The position numbers were made by a program, and so were the translations under genes. Under the pieces are notes generated by a model, which saw only the letters and a program-made list of their open reading frames with translations, was not told the origin of the DNA and made no database searches. Shown here one piece after another: positions 18,450-26,667 of a DNA stretch of 46,836 bases. The DNA comes from an uncultured Clostridia bacterium (lineage in GTDB: Bacteria > Bacillota > Clostridia > TANB77 > CAG-508), in NCBI GenBank assembly GCA_934133175.1, contig CAKPAX010000010.1, positions 1 to 46,836 of the forward strand. Direction: 5' to 3'. Numbering within the stretch: position 1 is the first letter of the stretch; each line of letters begins with the position of its first letter.

Positions 18450-19145
18450 TTATGCTCCTTTTTCTATATTTTTAATAGTTTTTCTTATGTCAGGTGATTT
18501 AAATTCTTTTGTTATACCTTCACATAGATACATTAAGTTTTCTTTATAAGCTGCACTTAATTTTTTTAATTTAATTTTTTCTACTCTTTGATTTTCTGCT
18601 ATCGTATTCCAATCATCTACTGTAATTGGAAAATATATTTTAAAATCATCCCAAATAATTTTATAATTTCTAGCCAAATAGTCTAAATATTGTTCTTCTT
18701 CTTGTAACATATTTCTAGAAAATAATACTTTAGTCATTTTTATAGGTTCTTGTATAAAACTTAAAGTTTCTAATCCTTTTTTTAAATCATATACGTCAAA
18801 AGATGTTACAAAATAATTTTTATCTGCTTCTTTTAAATTAAAATTTTGAAACATTACAGGACTATCCAAATCTATAAAAACATAATCATACAAATTTTGT
18901 ATTTTTCTATCTCCAAGATATTGTTCTATTGTTTGAAAGTCCTTAAATCCCACCGCAACATCTATCCCTTCGAATTCTATCATATACATAATTGTTGGAT
19001 TTATTGAAGGTACTATATATCTAGCTTTTTGTTTATGTGTTGCATCTATAACAAGAATTCTCTTTTTTAATTCTGTTAAAATTTTTGCTACATATAAAAT
19101 ACAATCTATTTTATCATAAGCTCCTATAAAACCTATCTTTTGCAT
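18450..19145 (-). CDS. Degenerate CpaE/ParA-like protein (P-loop lost)
   Basis: Same fold pattern as the next gene: strand KIGFIGAYD, helix, strand KKRILVIDATHKQ, then NLYDYVFIDLDSPVMFQ as Walker B-like strand. The loop that should hold GKT/S reads GAYDKIDCILYVAK and has no Gly-Lys-Thr/Ser, so it probably does not bind ATP normally. It may act as a partner of the intact paralogue. I chose ATG 19145, which follows AAAGGAGAAAAAT; the first in-frame ATG (19175) has no binding site. Confidence 0.72.
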   Translation of the reverse strand: MQKIGFIGAYDKIDCILYVAKILTELKKRILVIDATHKQKARYIVPSINPTIMYMIEFEGIDVAVGFKDFQTIEQYLGDRKIQNLYDYVFIDLDSPVMFQNFNLKEADKNYFVTSFDVYDLKKGLETLSFIQEPIKMTKVLFSRNMLQEEEQYLDYLARNYKIIWDDFKIYFPITVDDWNTIAENQRVEKIKLKKLSAAYKENLMYLCEGITKEFKSPDIRKTIKNIEKGA

Positions 19146-19165
19146 ATTTTTCTCCTTTTCTAGTT

Positions 19166-19189
19166 TTAAGGGCATAATTTTATGCCCTT
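19166..19189 (-). terminator. Intra-operon hairpin after cpaB-like gene
   Basis: TAAGGGCATAA / TTATGCCCTTA is a perfect palindrome in the gap between the cpaB-like gene and the ParA-like gene. There is no poly-T tract, so it is more likely an mRNA processing or attenuation element than a full terminator. Confidence 0.5.
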
Positions 19190-19196
19190 ATTGTAA

Positions 19197-20102
19197 TTAA
19201 TTAGATAAACCTTCTAAATATTGTTTTCTTGATTCTTTTGAATTTGTTATACTTTCTGTCATTCCTTGTTCTGCATTTGTTTGTGCTTGATCTCCAGCAC
19301 CACTTATTGCACTATTTATGTAATTATTTCTTAATTCTGATAAATTATTTTTACTATATCTTTCATTTAATGCAGCCATTGCTTCTTTTAATATGTTAGG
19401 ATCATTAACTAATAGTTTTGAAACTTCTGCATTTACAGGATATGTTGGTGTTGCTGCTGTTTGTGTTCCTGGCTCTGCATATTTTACTGCTTCTAACTTA
19501 GATCCATTTATTTTAAATGCATCATATATTGCATTTGACATTGCTAATATTTCGTCTTCACTTAATGTCATTCTAATTGTATCTGTCGAAAGTGTTCCTC
19601 CTACATCTGGTATTTCTACTTTCTTTTTAGAAACAACTATATAGCTTTGTCCTGATGGTAATGATAATCTTATATCTACATAGTCTCCTTCTTCTAAGTT
19701 TATTGGTAAAACTATTGTATTATATTCTTGTGTTCTTGTATCATTATTTATTTTACTATCTGGAGTTGTAACTAAGTCTGATGTAATTATAGTGTTTGCC
19801 TTTAAATCTGTTTTTGCTATAACTTCTTCTCCACCTATACTTACTGCATTGCTAGGAATAATTTTATTGCTTACATTTTCAACTTGTTTTAACATAGATG
19901 AATCTATAGTTTCTCCTGATTTTACATCTTGTCCTAAAACATATACTGTTTTACTTGCTAATTTCTCAGCTTGTTGTTGTTTCTTTATATTCATTAATTG
20001 CATTACCAAAAATGCTATTATTGCTCCTGTTAATAATAATGTTAATACCATTCCTAATAGAAATGAATTTCTTGCTTTTCTTTGCATTGGATTTGTTGCC
20101 AT
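19197..20102 (-). CDS. CpaB/RcpC-like SAF-domain protein
   Basis: First gene of the Tad-like operon. It has an N-terminal membrane segment (SFLLGMVLTLLLTGAIIAFLVM), then an SAF-type domain: VYVLGQDVKSGETIDSSMLK with a later KTDLKANTIITSDLV at about residues 50-110, the pattern of CpaB/RcpC and flagellar FlgA proteins. A beta region (LPINLEEGDYVDIRL, about 130-145) follows, and the tail from 230 is helical and Gln/Asn/Ser rich. Likely an envelope scaffold for the pilus. Its strong AAGGGAGGA site lies in a 260-base divergent gap with the SASP gene. Confidence 0.85.
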   Translation of the reverse strand: MATNPMQRKARNSFLLGMVLTLLLTGAIIAFLVMQLMNIKKQQQAEKLASKTVYVLGQDVKSGETIDSSMLKQVENVSNKIIPSNAVSIGGEEVIAKTDLKANTIITSDLVTTPDSKINNDTRTQEYNTIVLPINLEEGDYVDIRLSLPSGQSYIVVSKKKVEIPDVGGTLSTDTIRMTLSEDEILAMSNAIYDAFKINGSKLEAVKYAEPGTQTAATPTYPVNAEVSKLLVNDPNILKEAMAALNERYSKNNLSELRNNYINSAISGAGDQAQTNAEQGMTESITNSKESRKQYLEGLSN

Positions 20103-20361
20103 GACAAATTCCTCCCTTAAACTATAATTTATTCAATTTTTTTACAAAATATTTATCTATTTTATTTTAACTCAAACCAATTTTAAAATCAATAAATATA
20201 CCATCTGTAATTAAAAATTCATATTGTTGTAATATTATTGTAATATTATTTTTTTACAAAATTTTTCCAGTTTATTTTTTGCACTTTTTGTGAATTATAT
20301 TATTAGAAAAAGCAATAGTTTTTTCTATAAAATGTTATATATAGCAGGAGGTGAAAAAACA

Positions 20362-20559
20362 ATGGCAAATACAAGTAACAAAAAATTAGTTCCAGAAGCT
20401 ATGTCTGCATTAGACAAATTCAAATATGAAGTTGCTTCAGAAGTTGGTGTTAATTTAAAAGACGGATATAATGGTGACATTTCAGCTAAAGATGCTGGTA
20501 AAATAGGTGGACAAATGGTTAAAAAGATGATTGAACAAGCTGAAAGAAACATGAAATAG
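20362..20559 (+). CDS. Small acid-soluble spore protein, alpha/beta type
   Basis: DNA-binding spore protein of 65 aa that coats forespore DNA and protects it from damage. It shows the family landmarks NKKLVPEAMSALDKFKYEVASE, including the GPR protease cleavage region (K-Y-E-V-A-S-E), and VNLKDGYNGDISAKDAGKIGGQMVKKMI. The ATG at 20362 follows AGGAGGTG; an upstream in-frame ATG at 20290 is not preceded by a binding site. Expected to be sigma-G controlled; TGAATT at 20291 and CAATAGT at 20313 are only a weak match to such a promoter. Single gene with its own terminator. Confidence 0.96.
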   Translation: MANTSNKKLVPEAMSALDKFKYEVASEVGVNLKDGYNGDISAKDAGKIGGQMVKKMIEQAERNMK

Positions 20560-20663
20560 TTTTTACTATTATAGTTTTATAGTGAATTTCTATTTATATT
20601 TTATTTAGATTTTAACTATTGGCAGAAAGTTAAATTTTGTTTTTATATATTTTTATAAATACA

Positions 20664-20697
20664 TAAAGGCAGGATTTGATTTCCTGCCTTTTTTATA
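20664..20697 (+). terminator. Terminator after the SASP gene
   Basis: AAGGCAGGA / TCCTGCCTT stem with a TTTGATT loop and a TTTTTT tail, about 105 bases after the stop. The poly-A on the other side is weak, so it acts mainly on the + strand. Confidence 0.88.
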
Positions 20698-20732
20698 TAT
20701 TAAAAATCTCATAATTCTTCGTATTTTTTGTT

Positions 20733-21260
20733 TTATGCTTCTGGTTCTACTAAACCATAATTTTTTCCATCTTTTAATTTATGTATTACATTAACCTTAC
20801 CAGTTTCAACATTTATAAACACTAAAAAGTTATGTGTTGGTACTTCTTGTAGTTTCAATTTAGCATCTTCTGGTAACATTGGTTTAATTTCATAATATGA
20901 TGTTTTTATAATTTCATTTTCAATTTCTTTGTTTTCATCATAAATTGTTTCCATTGATTTTAAAGATGAATCTTTCATCATTTTTTCTTTTATTGTTTTT
21001 GTTTTTCTTATTTGACCTTCAAGTATATCAATATCTTTATCTATAGAAGCATATAAATCTTTATCTTCTGTAACAGCTCTATATCTTTCTCCATTAGCTA
21101 TAATTGAAATTTCAGCTATTTGTTCTGTTTTTTCTGTTCTTAAAGTTACTTCTGCATCTGCTTCTTCAAAATATTTATCTATTCTGTCTAACTTTTTTTC
21201 TACATAATCATTTATTGCTTCTGTTATCTTTAGTTCCTTTCCTGTTATTTTTATTTTCAT
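20733..21260 (-). CDS. hpf: Ribosome hibernation promoting factor, long form
   Basis: Binds the 30S subunit and drives 100S ribosome dimer formation in stationary phase. The N-terminal domain MKIKITGKELKITEAINDYVEKKLDR and the C-terminal dimerisation domain (EVPTHNFLVFINVETGKVNVIHKLKDGKNYGLVEPE, seen in two parts) make it the long form, about 175 aa. Start is ATG 21260, preceded by AAGGGAG; the in-frame ATG at 21278 would place that site inside the gene. Last member of the era-yqzL-recO cluster, about 100 bases downstream of recO. Confidence 0.93.
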   Translation of the reverse strand: MKIKITGKELKITEAINDYVEKKLDRIDKYFEEADAEVTLRTEKTEQIAEISIIANGERYRAVTEDKDLYASIDKDIDILEGQIRKTKTIKEKMMKDSSLKSMETIYDENKEIENEIIKTSYYEIKPMLPEDAKLKLQEVPTHNFLVFINVETGKVNVIHKLKDGKNYGLVEPEA

Positions 21261-21357
21261 AAAAATCGCTCCCTTCATCTTTTTTGTTTTTATTTTTATG
21301 TTATATCTTTTATTATATATATAATATTTGGAAATTTCAACACTATTTTTGACTTTT

Positions 21358-22087
21358 TTAAAACAATTCTTCCATTTTATACTCTTTTTCTAGTTTTTCA
21401 TTAAAATATATCTTTGCAATTAACTCTAATTCTTTTAAACTTTCATCTTTTAAATTAAATGAATATATTTTTTTAGCAGGTGCTGTCAATATAAATTTAA
21501 TAGCATTTTGTGTACTTTTATTTATCTCTATTGAACTTTTATCTAGCTTTCCACAACTTTGACATTTAAATCCATTATCTTTTATACTAAAATAATTAAT
21601 TTTGTCAATCTCATCACAATTAACACATTTATTAATTCTTGGCGAAAAACCTAATATAGAAAGTAATCTTAATTTAAAAATACTTATTGTTAAATCCAAA
21701 TCCTTATCCGTTTCAGAAATAACATATAATGTATTTAAAAACAACTGTAAAATTTTATAACAATTCTGATTTTCCTCTGTGACATCTTTAATTATCTTTG
21801 TTATATATACAGCATATTTAAGCTTGTCCAAATCAGTTCTTATATTATAAAAAACTTCTATTGGATCACATGAATTAATATTATATGTATTTGCCCCTTT
21901 GTACATTAAATATTCACCAAAACATAAAAATTGTGTGCCAGCTAAAAGAGCACTTTTGGTTCTTCTAGCCCCTTTAGCTACACACGAAATTTTACCGATA
22001 CCCTGGAGTAAGCATTGTTAACATTTTATCCGAATCACCAAAATTATTCTCCGATATTATTATCCCATTTGTTTTTATATTTCCCAT
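21358..22087 (-). CDS. recO: DNA repair protein RecO, read by +1 shift at CGG
   Basis: RecO loads RecA in the RecFOR pathway. From ATG 22087 (site AAGGTGG) the frame reads M-G-N-I-K-T-N-G-I-I-I-S-E-N-N-F-G-D-S-D, then KMLTMLTPGY, the RecO N-terminus, and hits CGG then TAA (21997-21992). The rest lies in the +1 frame with no break: G-K-I-S-C-V-A-K-G-A-R-R-T-K-S, the most conserved RecO segment, on to the four-Cys zinc site (CVNCDE and CQSCGK). Skipping the C of CGG gives about 242 aa, the normal length. The conserved Gly of the family G-K-I-S stretch is exactly the GGT made by the shift. It overlaps yqzL by 44 bases. A start at 21906 would lose the N-terminal OB fold. Confidence 0.88.
21994..22000 (-). 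other. Candidate +1 recoding site TAT CGG T in recO
   Basis: Codons 30-32 are TAT, CGG, TAA. A CCAGGG stretch directly before TAT resembles the AGGGGG-TAT spacing of the prfB frameshift signal, but the other three sites lack it. +1 reading gives GGT AAA ATT, the expected Gly-Lys-Ile. Confidence 0.75.
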
Positions 22088-22199
22088 TTTGTTCCACCTT
22101 TTGTATATTTTCTTCTATATCTTTTATTTGTTTAAATTCTAAAAACGCATCTATATCTCCTGTTTTTTTAAAGGTATCCCATGCAATTTTTTTAATCAT
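22044..22199 (-). CDS. yqzL: YqzL-like small protein, 51 aa
   Basis: Short gene between era and recO, the position of yqzL in Bacillus. The sequence starts M-I-K-K-I-A-W-D-T-F, then KKTGDIDAFLEFKQI, matching the YqzL plan of an aromatic N-terminus followed by (T)G(D/N)I(D)xxLxFK. The C-terminal part is a charged helix. RBS GGGAGTG precedes ATG 22199. The 3' end overlaps the start of recO. Function is not established in the family as far as I know. Confidence 0.82.
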   Translation of the reverse strand: MIKKIAWDTFKKTGDIDAFLEFKQIKDIEENIQKVEQNGKYKNKWDNNIGE

Positions 22200-22252
22200 A
22201 TCAATCACTCCCTTTAAATTTATCTTTTGTATTTTCTGTTAAAATATACATA

Positions 22253-23152
22253 TTATATTTTAAATTTATTTACTATATTATCATTATCCTGCCAGTCTTC
22301 TTTTACTTTTACCCAAGTTTTTAAATTTACTTTTTTACCAAAATTTTCTTCCATATCTATTCTTGCCATTCTTCCAATTCTTTTTAGCATTTCTCCATTT
22401 TTGCCTATAATAATTCCTTTGTGAGAATTTCTTAAACAATATATTGTAGCTTCTATATCATATAATTCTTCGCCATTTTTGTTTTTTCTTAATTTCATTT
22501 TTTCTACTTCTATATATATTCCATGTGGTACTTCTTGATCTAATACTTTCAAAGCTTTTTCTCTTATTGTTTCTTCTGCTAATTGCCTTAAAGTTTGATC
22601 TGTATATTCTTCTATATCATAATATGCAGGACCAACGTTTAAGTGCTTTTCTATTTCATCTAAAATTATATTTCTATATTTATTGTTTAATGCTGTTATT
22701 GGTATAACTGCTTCAAAATTATATTCTTTACTATATAAATCTATTAATTTTAATAACTTTTCTCTTTTTACTAAATCTATTTTATTTATTATTAATATTG
22801 TTTTTTTATTAGCTTCTTTAATTTTTTCTAATATTCTTCTATCTCCTCTTCCTATTTCTTCACTAGTAGCCTCTATCAAAAACAATATAACATCTGCATC
22901 TAACATCATTCCAAAAGATGTTTCTATCATTGTTTCATTCAATTTTGTTTTAGGTTTATGTATTCCAGGAGTATCTATAAATATAATTTGAGAGTTTTCT
23001 CTATTTACAATTCCCCTTATTGCAGTTCTTGTAGTTTGAACTTTATTTGCTATTGCAGCCACTTTTTCTCCTACTAATAAATTTATTAATGTTGATTTTC
23101 CGACATTTGTTCTTCCTATTAATGATACAAATCCTGATTTAAATTCTTCCAT
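22253..23152 (-). CDS. era: GTPase Era
   Basis: Ribosome-assembly GTPase that binds the 3' end of 16S rRNA. G1 is GRTNVGKS (about residues 13-20), G3 DTPGIHKPK (about 60), G4 NKID (about 121), and the C-terminal KH domain has IIGKNGEMLKRIG (about 245-258). The length of 299 aa is typical. It is followed by yqzL and recO in the conserved Bacillota order. Frame is intact and has no CGG codon. Confidence 0.97.
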   Translation of the reverse strand: MEEFKSGFVSLIGRTNVGKSTLINLLVGEKVAAIANKVQTTRTAIRGIVNRENSQIIFIDTPGIHKPKTKLNETMIETSFGMMLDADVILFLIEATSEEIGRGDRRILEKIKEANKKTILIINKIDLVKREKLLKLIDLYSKEYNFEAVIPITALNNKYRNIILDEIEKHLNVGPAYYDIEEYTDQTLRQLAEETIREKALKVLDQEVPHGIYIEVEKMKLRKNKNGEELYDIEATIYCLRNSHKGIIIGKNGEMLKRIGRMARIDMEENFGKKVNLKTWVKVKEDWQDNDNIVNKFKI

Positions 23153-23256
23153 TTATCTTCTCCATTTTCTTTTTTGTTTTTTATATTATACACTATTTTT
23201 TTGCTAAATTTGTAGAATTTAAGAATTTTTTTAATTTATTTTTAAAAATATTATAT

Positions 23257-23391
23257 AAGAACAAAAGCGGACATCAATAACTTTTGTACTTATTAAAACA
23301 TTTTAAAGTCCGCGTCTTTGTTCGTGCGTGAAATTTGCAAAGCAAATTTCTGTGCAATATATTTATATTATAGGAAGTTCGGAGAACTTTC
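23257..23391. repeat. Dispersed repeat element, copy 1
   Basis: A 135-base block is shared with 46702-46836 with five substitutions seen by eye. It contains several foldbacks: GAACAAAAGCGGAC against GTCCGCGTCTTTGTTC, GAAATTTGC/GCAAATTTC with an AAA loop, and TATAGGAAGTTC/GAACTTTCCTATA. Structured and non-coding here, it sits in the 290-base gap between era and the 106-aa gene. It looks like a small REP/MITE-type element; its full extent may reach about 23400. Confidence 0.8.
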
Positions 23392-23400
23392 CTATAATAT

Positions 23401-23436
23401 AAAAAAAGAGAGGTTTCTAAAAATCAGAAACCCCTC
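23401..23436 (-). terminator. Terminator after the 106-aa gene
   Basis: On the minus strand, GAGGGGTTTCT / AGAAACCTCTC with a GATTTTT loop is followed by TTTTTTT. It starts eight bases after the stop at 23444. Confidence 0.85.
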
Positions 23437-23443
23437 CGGTCTT

Positions 23444-23764
23444 TTAAGACTGTTCATACCTTATCTTCGCCCTCATTGTCCCGTTGCTATTATAATATTC
23501 CACTTCGAGACCTTCCTTTTTTAAGTTTTGCACAACTTCTTCAAATGTTTTAAGTTTGTACTCTCTTCTAAAAGTTTTAATGACTTTTTCTTCTGAACTT
23601 TTTTTATAAAATAATTCATTTGAATCATTTGAAAAAAGTTCAATTGTCATTCCATTAAGTAACTCTTCTAAACTAGCTTGTAAAAAGATTTCTTCAATCT
23701 CTTTATATAAAGCCTTTCTGGACTCTTTTTTTATTTTTAAGTCCAATTTTTCCCGCAAAGTCAT
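23444..23764 (-). CDS. Hypothetical protein, 106 aa
   Basis: I do not recognise the family. Charged, probably alpha-helical in the first half (KLDLKIKKESRKALYKEIEE) and alpha/beta in the second, ending EVEYYNSNGTMRAKIRYEQS. AAAGGGGG lies well placed before the ATG. The gene is somewhat richer in G+C than its neighbours and stands alone between a DUF3048 gene and a repeat element, which suggests acquired DNA. It has an in-frame CGG as codon 4 (TTG CGG GAA) that must be read normally, since a +1 shift there meets a stop within a few codons. Confidence 0.6.
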   Translation of the reverse strand: MTLREKLDLKIKKESRKALYKEIEEIFLQASLEELLNGMTIELFSNDSNELFYKKSSEEKVIKTFRREYKLKTFEEVVQNLKKEGLEVEYYNSNGTMRAKIRYEQS

Positions 23765-23852
23765 AAGGTAATCCCCCTTTCTTCATCTTGACCACTCTAC
23801 AAACTATATGTAACATTCATATTATTTCATACTTTTTAATATAAATCAATAT

Positions 23853-23891
23853 AAAAAGTAGAAGATATATAAAAATCATCTTCTACTTTTC
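23853..23891 (-). terminator. Terminator after DUF3048 gene
   Basis: AAAAAGTAGAAGAT / ATCTTCTACTTTT stem on both strands. In the minus direction it follows the stop of the DUF3048 gene and ends the pdaA-to-DUF3048 operon. Confidence 0.82.
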
Positions 23892-23897
23892 TACATT

Positions 23898-24962
23898 TTA
23901 TTCAAATGTTACATTTGCATCTTTTGGACATATATTTACCCATGTATTTCCATCATTAACTTCAAGTTCTTTTCCATTTTCATCTTTATAAACTGTCTTT
24001 TTATTTCTATCTGATTTTGTACATGTTATCTTTATCGCTTTTCCATTAGTTATATAATAACCATTATATGTACCAATATTATTTAGTCCTTGTCTTCCTT
24101 TTCCTGAACCATCATTTAAATCGTAATTTTCTATAAATTCTATTATAATATTTTTAGTTGTTACATTTTCTCCTGTTTCCCAATCTGTTTGTGTTTTATT
24201 TCTAGCAATTCTTGTATATCTTTGGGATTGTTCATCATATTTATATTTTACTGTTTGTAAATTTGAATGAGGAATTGTAACTGAACTTGCATTTATTCCA
24301 TTTTCTAATTTAACTTCATCTGTTACATATTTTAATACACTTGCAGAATTTGATGTTGTTCTATATCCTTTACTTTCTGCAATTTTATAAATACTATTTA
24401 TATCTGTTGCTACATTATGTGGTGCTTTTTTATCTGATACTCTTCTAAAAGCACTAGCACTTTGTTGTATTCCGTTTATATTATTTACTCCTAATTTTTC
24501 TATATCTTTCTTTCCTTGTGGACTCCATCCATAATGTGTATATATTGCATCATTTTCTAAAGCATAATCTAAGAAATAATGTCTGCAACTTCTTACTGGT
24601 CCTATTTTTTGTGCATCTGCCCCTTTAAATAATGCCATTAATCTAGTTTCTCCACCTTCAACTATTATTTCATATACCATATATGTTTTATTAAGTCCAC
24701 CTTGTGGCCATGCTCCACTATGATTATCTATCATTACAGCAACTGGTCTTTCTGTTCCACTATATATTTTTATTCCTTCATTTCTTTCTTCTTTTTCTTC
24801 TTCAACATTTGATTGTTCCACAATATTTTCTGGTTGTTGTTGTTCTTTTTTATTATTACTTGAAATTTTTACAGCTAAAACAATTCCTGCAACTAAAATT
24901 ATAATTGCTAAAACAGATACTATAATTTTAGTTTTATTTTTGACAAAAAACTCCTTATTCAT
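23898..24962 (-). CDS. DUF3048 (YerB-type) membrane-anchored protein
   Basis: 354 aa. A single membrane segment (about residues 12-32, KIIVSVLAIIILVAGIVLAV) is followed by a Gln/Glu-rich linker and the DUF3048 domain: RPVAVMIDNHSGAWPQGGL, YEIIVEGGETRLMALF, KIGPVRSCRHYFLDYA and YTHYGWSPQG are its typical conserved blocks. The C-terminal part ends TWVNICPKDANVTF. Probably extracytoplasmic; its biochemical role is not known to me. It sits just six bases after ybeY. Confidence 0.9.
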   Translation of the reverse strand: MNKEFFVKNKTKIIVSVLAIIILVAGIVLAVKISSNNKKEQQQPENIVEQSNVEEEKEERNEGIKIYSGTERPVAVMIDNHSGAWPQGGLNKTYMVYEIIVEGGETRLMALFKGADAQKIGPVRSCRHYFLDYALENDAIYTHYGWSPQGKKDIEKLGVNNINGIQQSASAFRRVSDKKAPHNVATDINSIYKIAESKGYRTTSNSASVLKYVTDEVKLENGINASSVTIPHSNLQTVKYKYDEQSQRYTRIARNKTQTDWETGENVTTKNIIIEFIENYDLNDGSGKGRQGLNNIGTYNGYYITNGKAIKITCTKSDRNKKTVYKDENGKELEVNDGNTWVNICPKDANVTFE

Positions 24963-24967
24963 AAATA

Positions 24968-25441
24968 TTACCCCCTTTTAATATTCAACTTGTCTAAAAC
25001 GTTTTCTTCTTTAGGTCTCATTACCAACTTGTCCTCTTCTTTAATATGATCATATCCCATAAGGTGATAAAAACCATGAACTAGCATGTATGAAAATTCT
25101 CTTTCAAAACTATGTCCATATTCTTCTGCTTGTTCTTCAACTCTTTTTATCGATATAACAATATCTCCTAAAACATCTTCATGCTTGAAATCTTTATTTT
25201 TTATCATTTCGTCTAATTCCTGTTTTTCAAACATAGGAAAGGAAAGTACATCTGTTTCTCTATCTATATTTCTAAATTCATTATTTATTTTTCTAATATT
25301 TTCTGGATTTGTTAAAGTTATACTTATATATAATTTAGAGTCAAGTAATCCTTCTTCTTTAAAGCATTGTTCTACAACTCTTTTTATTATTTTTTCATAC
25401 TCTTTATTTTCTTCAATATCTTTATATTCTAATTGATACAT
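24968..25441 (-). CDS. ybeY: Endoribonuclease / rRNA maturation factor YbeY
   Basis: Zinc metalloprotein needed for 16S rRNA 3' end maturation. The metal motif HGFYHLMGYDH (H-x3-H-x5-H) is present near residue 115, and TDVLSFPMFE is the conserved substrate-side strand. Length 157 aa is normal. The start lies three bases after the stop of the 403-aa gene, with AAGGGAATAAAG as binding site. Confidence 0.95.
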   Translation of the reverse strand: MYQLEYKDIEENKEYEKIIKRVVEQCFKEEGLLDSKLYISITLTNPENIRKINNEFRNIDRETDVLSFPMFEKQELDEMIKNKDFKHEDVLGDIVISIKRVEEQAEEYGHSFEREFSYMLVHGFYHLMGYDHIKEEDKLVMRPKEENVLDKLNIKRG

Positions 25442-25443
25442 CT

Positions 25444-26655
25444 TTATTCCCTTACTAATTTTTTATTATTTATATATTTTCCTTCTGATTTAAAGCCTTT
25501 TAATTCTTTCATTGCTCCATAATCCACTAATTTTCTCTTGTAATATTTTATAATTCTTGTGTAATCTATTTTTTCATCATGTAATTTTTTCATGTCATTT
25601 TTCATAAACAATATTTCTTTTTGTTTTACATATTCTATAAAATCTTCATCTTTTAGTTTTTCATTATCTTTATATTGCTTCCAGAATTTTTTGAATTCTT
25701 CCTTTTCTTCTTCTTTATCCCAATAAACTTTTGTTGATACTAACTTTAAATTATATTCTTCTATTAATTTTATAAGTGTTGTATATGCTTTCTCTCTTTT
25801 TACAGCAATTTTAGTATCTTGAACTAAATTTCTAGCATCTCTAAGTAATTTTAAATAACACTGTTCTGTTACAACTAATGGTAAACTATGTGTAAATAAC
25901 TTCCTACTTAATGCTAATAAAATCATATTTTTTTCTATTGTGTCTTTTGTATCTAATTTTCCTACTTCATAACTTTCGTATTTTTCATATTCATTCAATA
26001 TTTCTTGTGAAATATTTTCTTTATCTTCTCTTATCTTTAATGCTAATATCTTTTCTATATATTCTTCTAATGTATAAAATATTTTGGTATATAACCATTC
26101 TTTTGATGAGTCATATATATTTGTTGTATCTGCTAATTTTATTGAATAATTTTTTAATATTCCTTTATACAACATATCCATTTTAGATATATAAAACTGT
26201 ACATATTTTTCTAATGCTTTATCTTTATGTGATTCTTTTAATCCTTCATAATCCAATTCAATTAAATATTTTTGTTTTCTATATTTATATTCTATGTATT
26301 CTGGTTCTTTTAATCTTGTTATTTCATAATATTGTGATAATGCCTTTTTTTCAAATTCTGATGCACTATTATTTTTTACTTTTTTGTATATTGAATCCAT
26401 TACATATTTATCTAATGCCTCTAAATATGCCGTATAGGTTTGTTCATATTTTTCTTCTAAAGTTTCTTTCTTTTGTTTTTCTACTTCTGAATTATTAAAG
26501 TTATCAAATGATTTTAATAATGCATTTCTTTTTACTGTAATTAGCATTCCATTTATTCCAATTTTAGTAGGTATTAATATTTTAGTTATTGTATTTGATA
26601 TCCTATTAAAAAATGTTTTGTCTGTTCCAGTAATTTTTAAACTTCTTTCCTCCAT
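25444..26655 (-). CDS. Hypothetical protein of 403 aa in the phoH/pgpH position
   Basis: I do not recognise this family. It is rich in Lys/Glu/Tyr, predicted mostly helical, with coiled-coil-like stretches (about residues 55-110 and 300-365) and no signal peptide or clear membrane segment. In Bacillus and many clostridia phoH and yqfF/pgpH stand between yqfD and ybeY; here this gene does. The start ATG lies 12 bases after the +1-frame stop of yqfD, which supports co-translation with the full-length YqfD. Confidence 0.72.
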   Translation of the reverse strand: MEERSLKITGTDKTFFNRISNTITKILIPTKIGINGMLITVKRNALLKSFDNFNNSEVEKQKKETLEEKYEQTYTAYLEALDKYVMDSIYKKVKNNSASEFEKKALSQYYEITRLKEPEYIEYKYRKQKYLIELDYEGLKESHKDKALEKYVQFYISKMDMLYKGILKNYSIKLADTTNIYDSSKEWLYTKIFYTLEEYIEKILALKIREDKENISQEILNEYEKYESYEVGKLDTKDTIEKNMILLALSRKLFTHSLPLVVTEQCYLKLLRDARNLVQDTKIAVKREKAYTTLIKLIEEYNLKLVSTKVYWDKEEEKEEFKKFWKQYKDNEKLKDEDFIEYVKQKEILFMKNDMKKLHDEKIDYTRIIKYYKRKLVDYGAMKELKGFKSEGKYINNKKLVRE

Positions 26656-26667
26656 AAAATCATCCTC

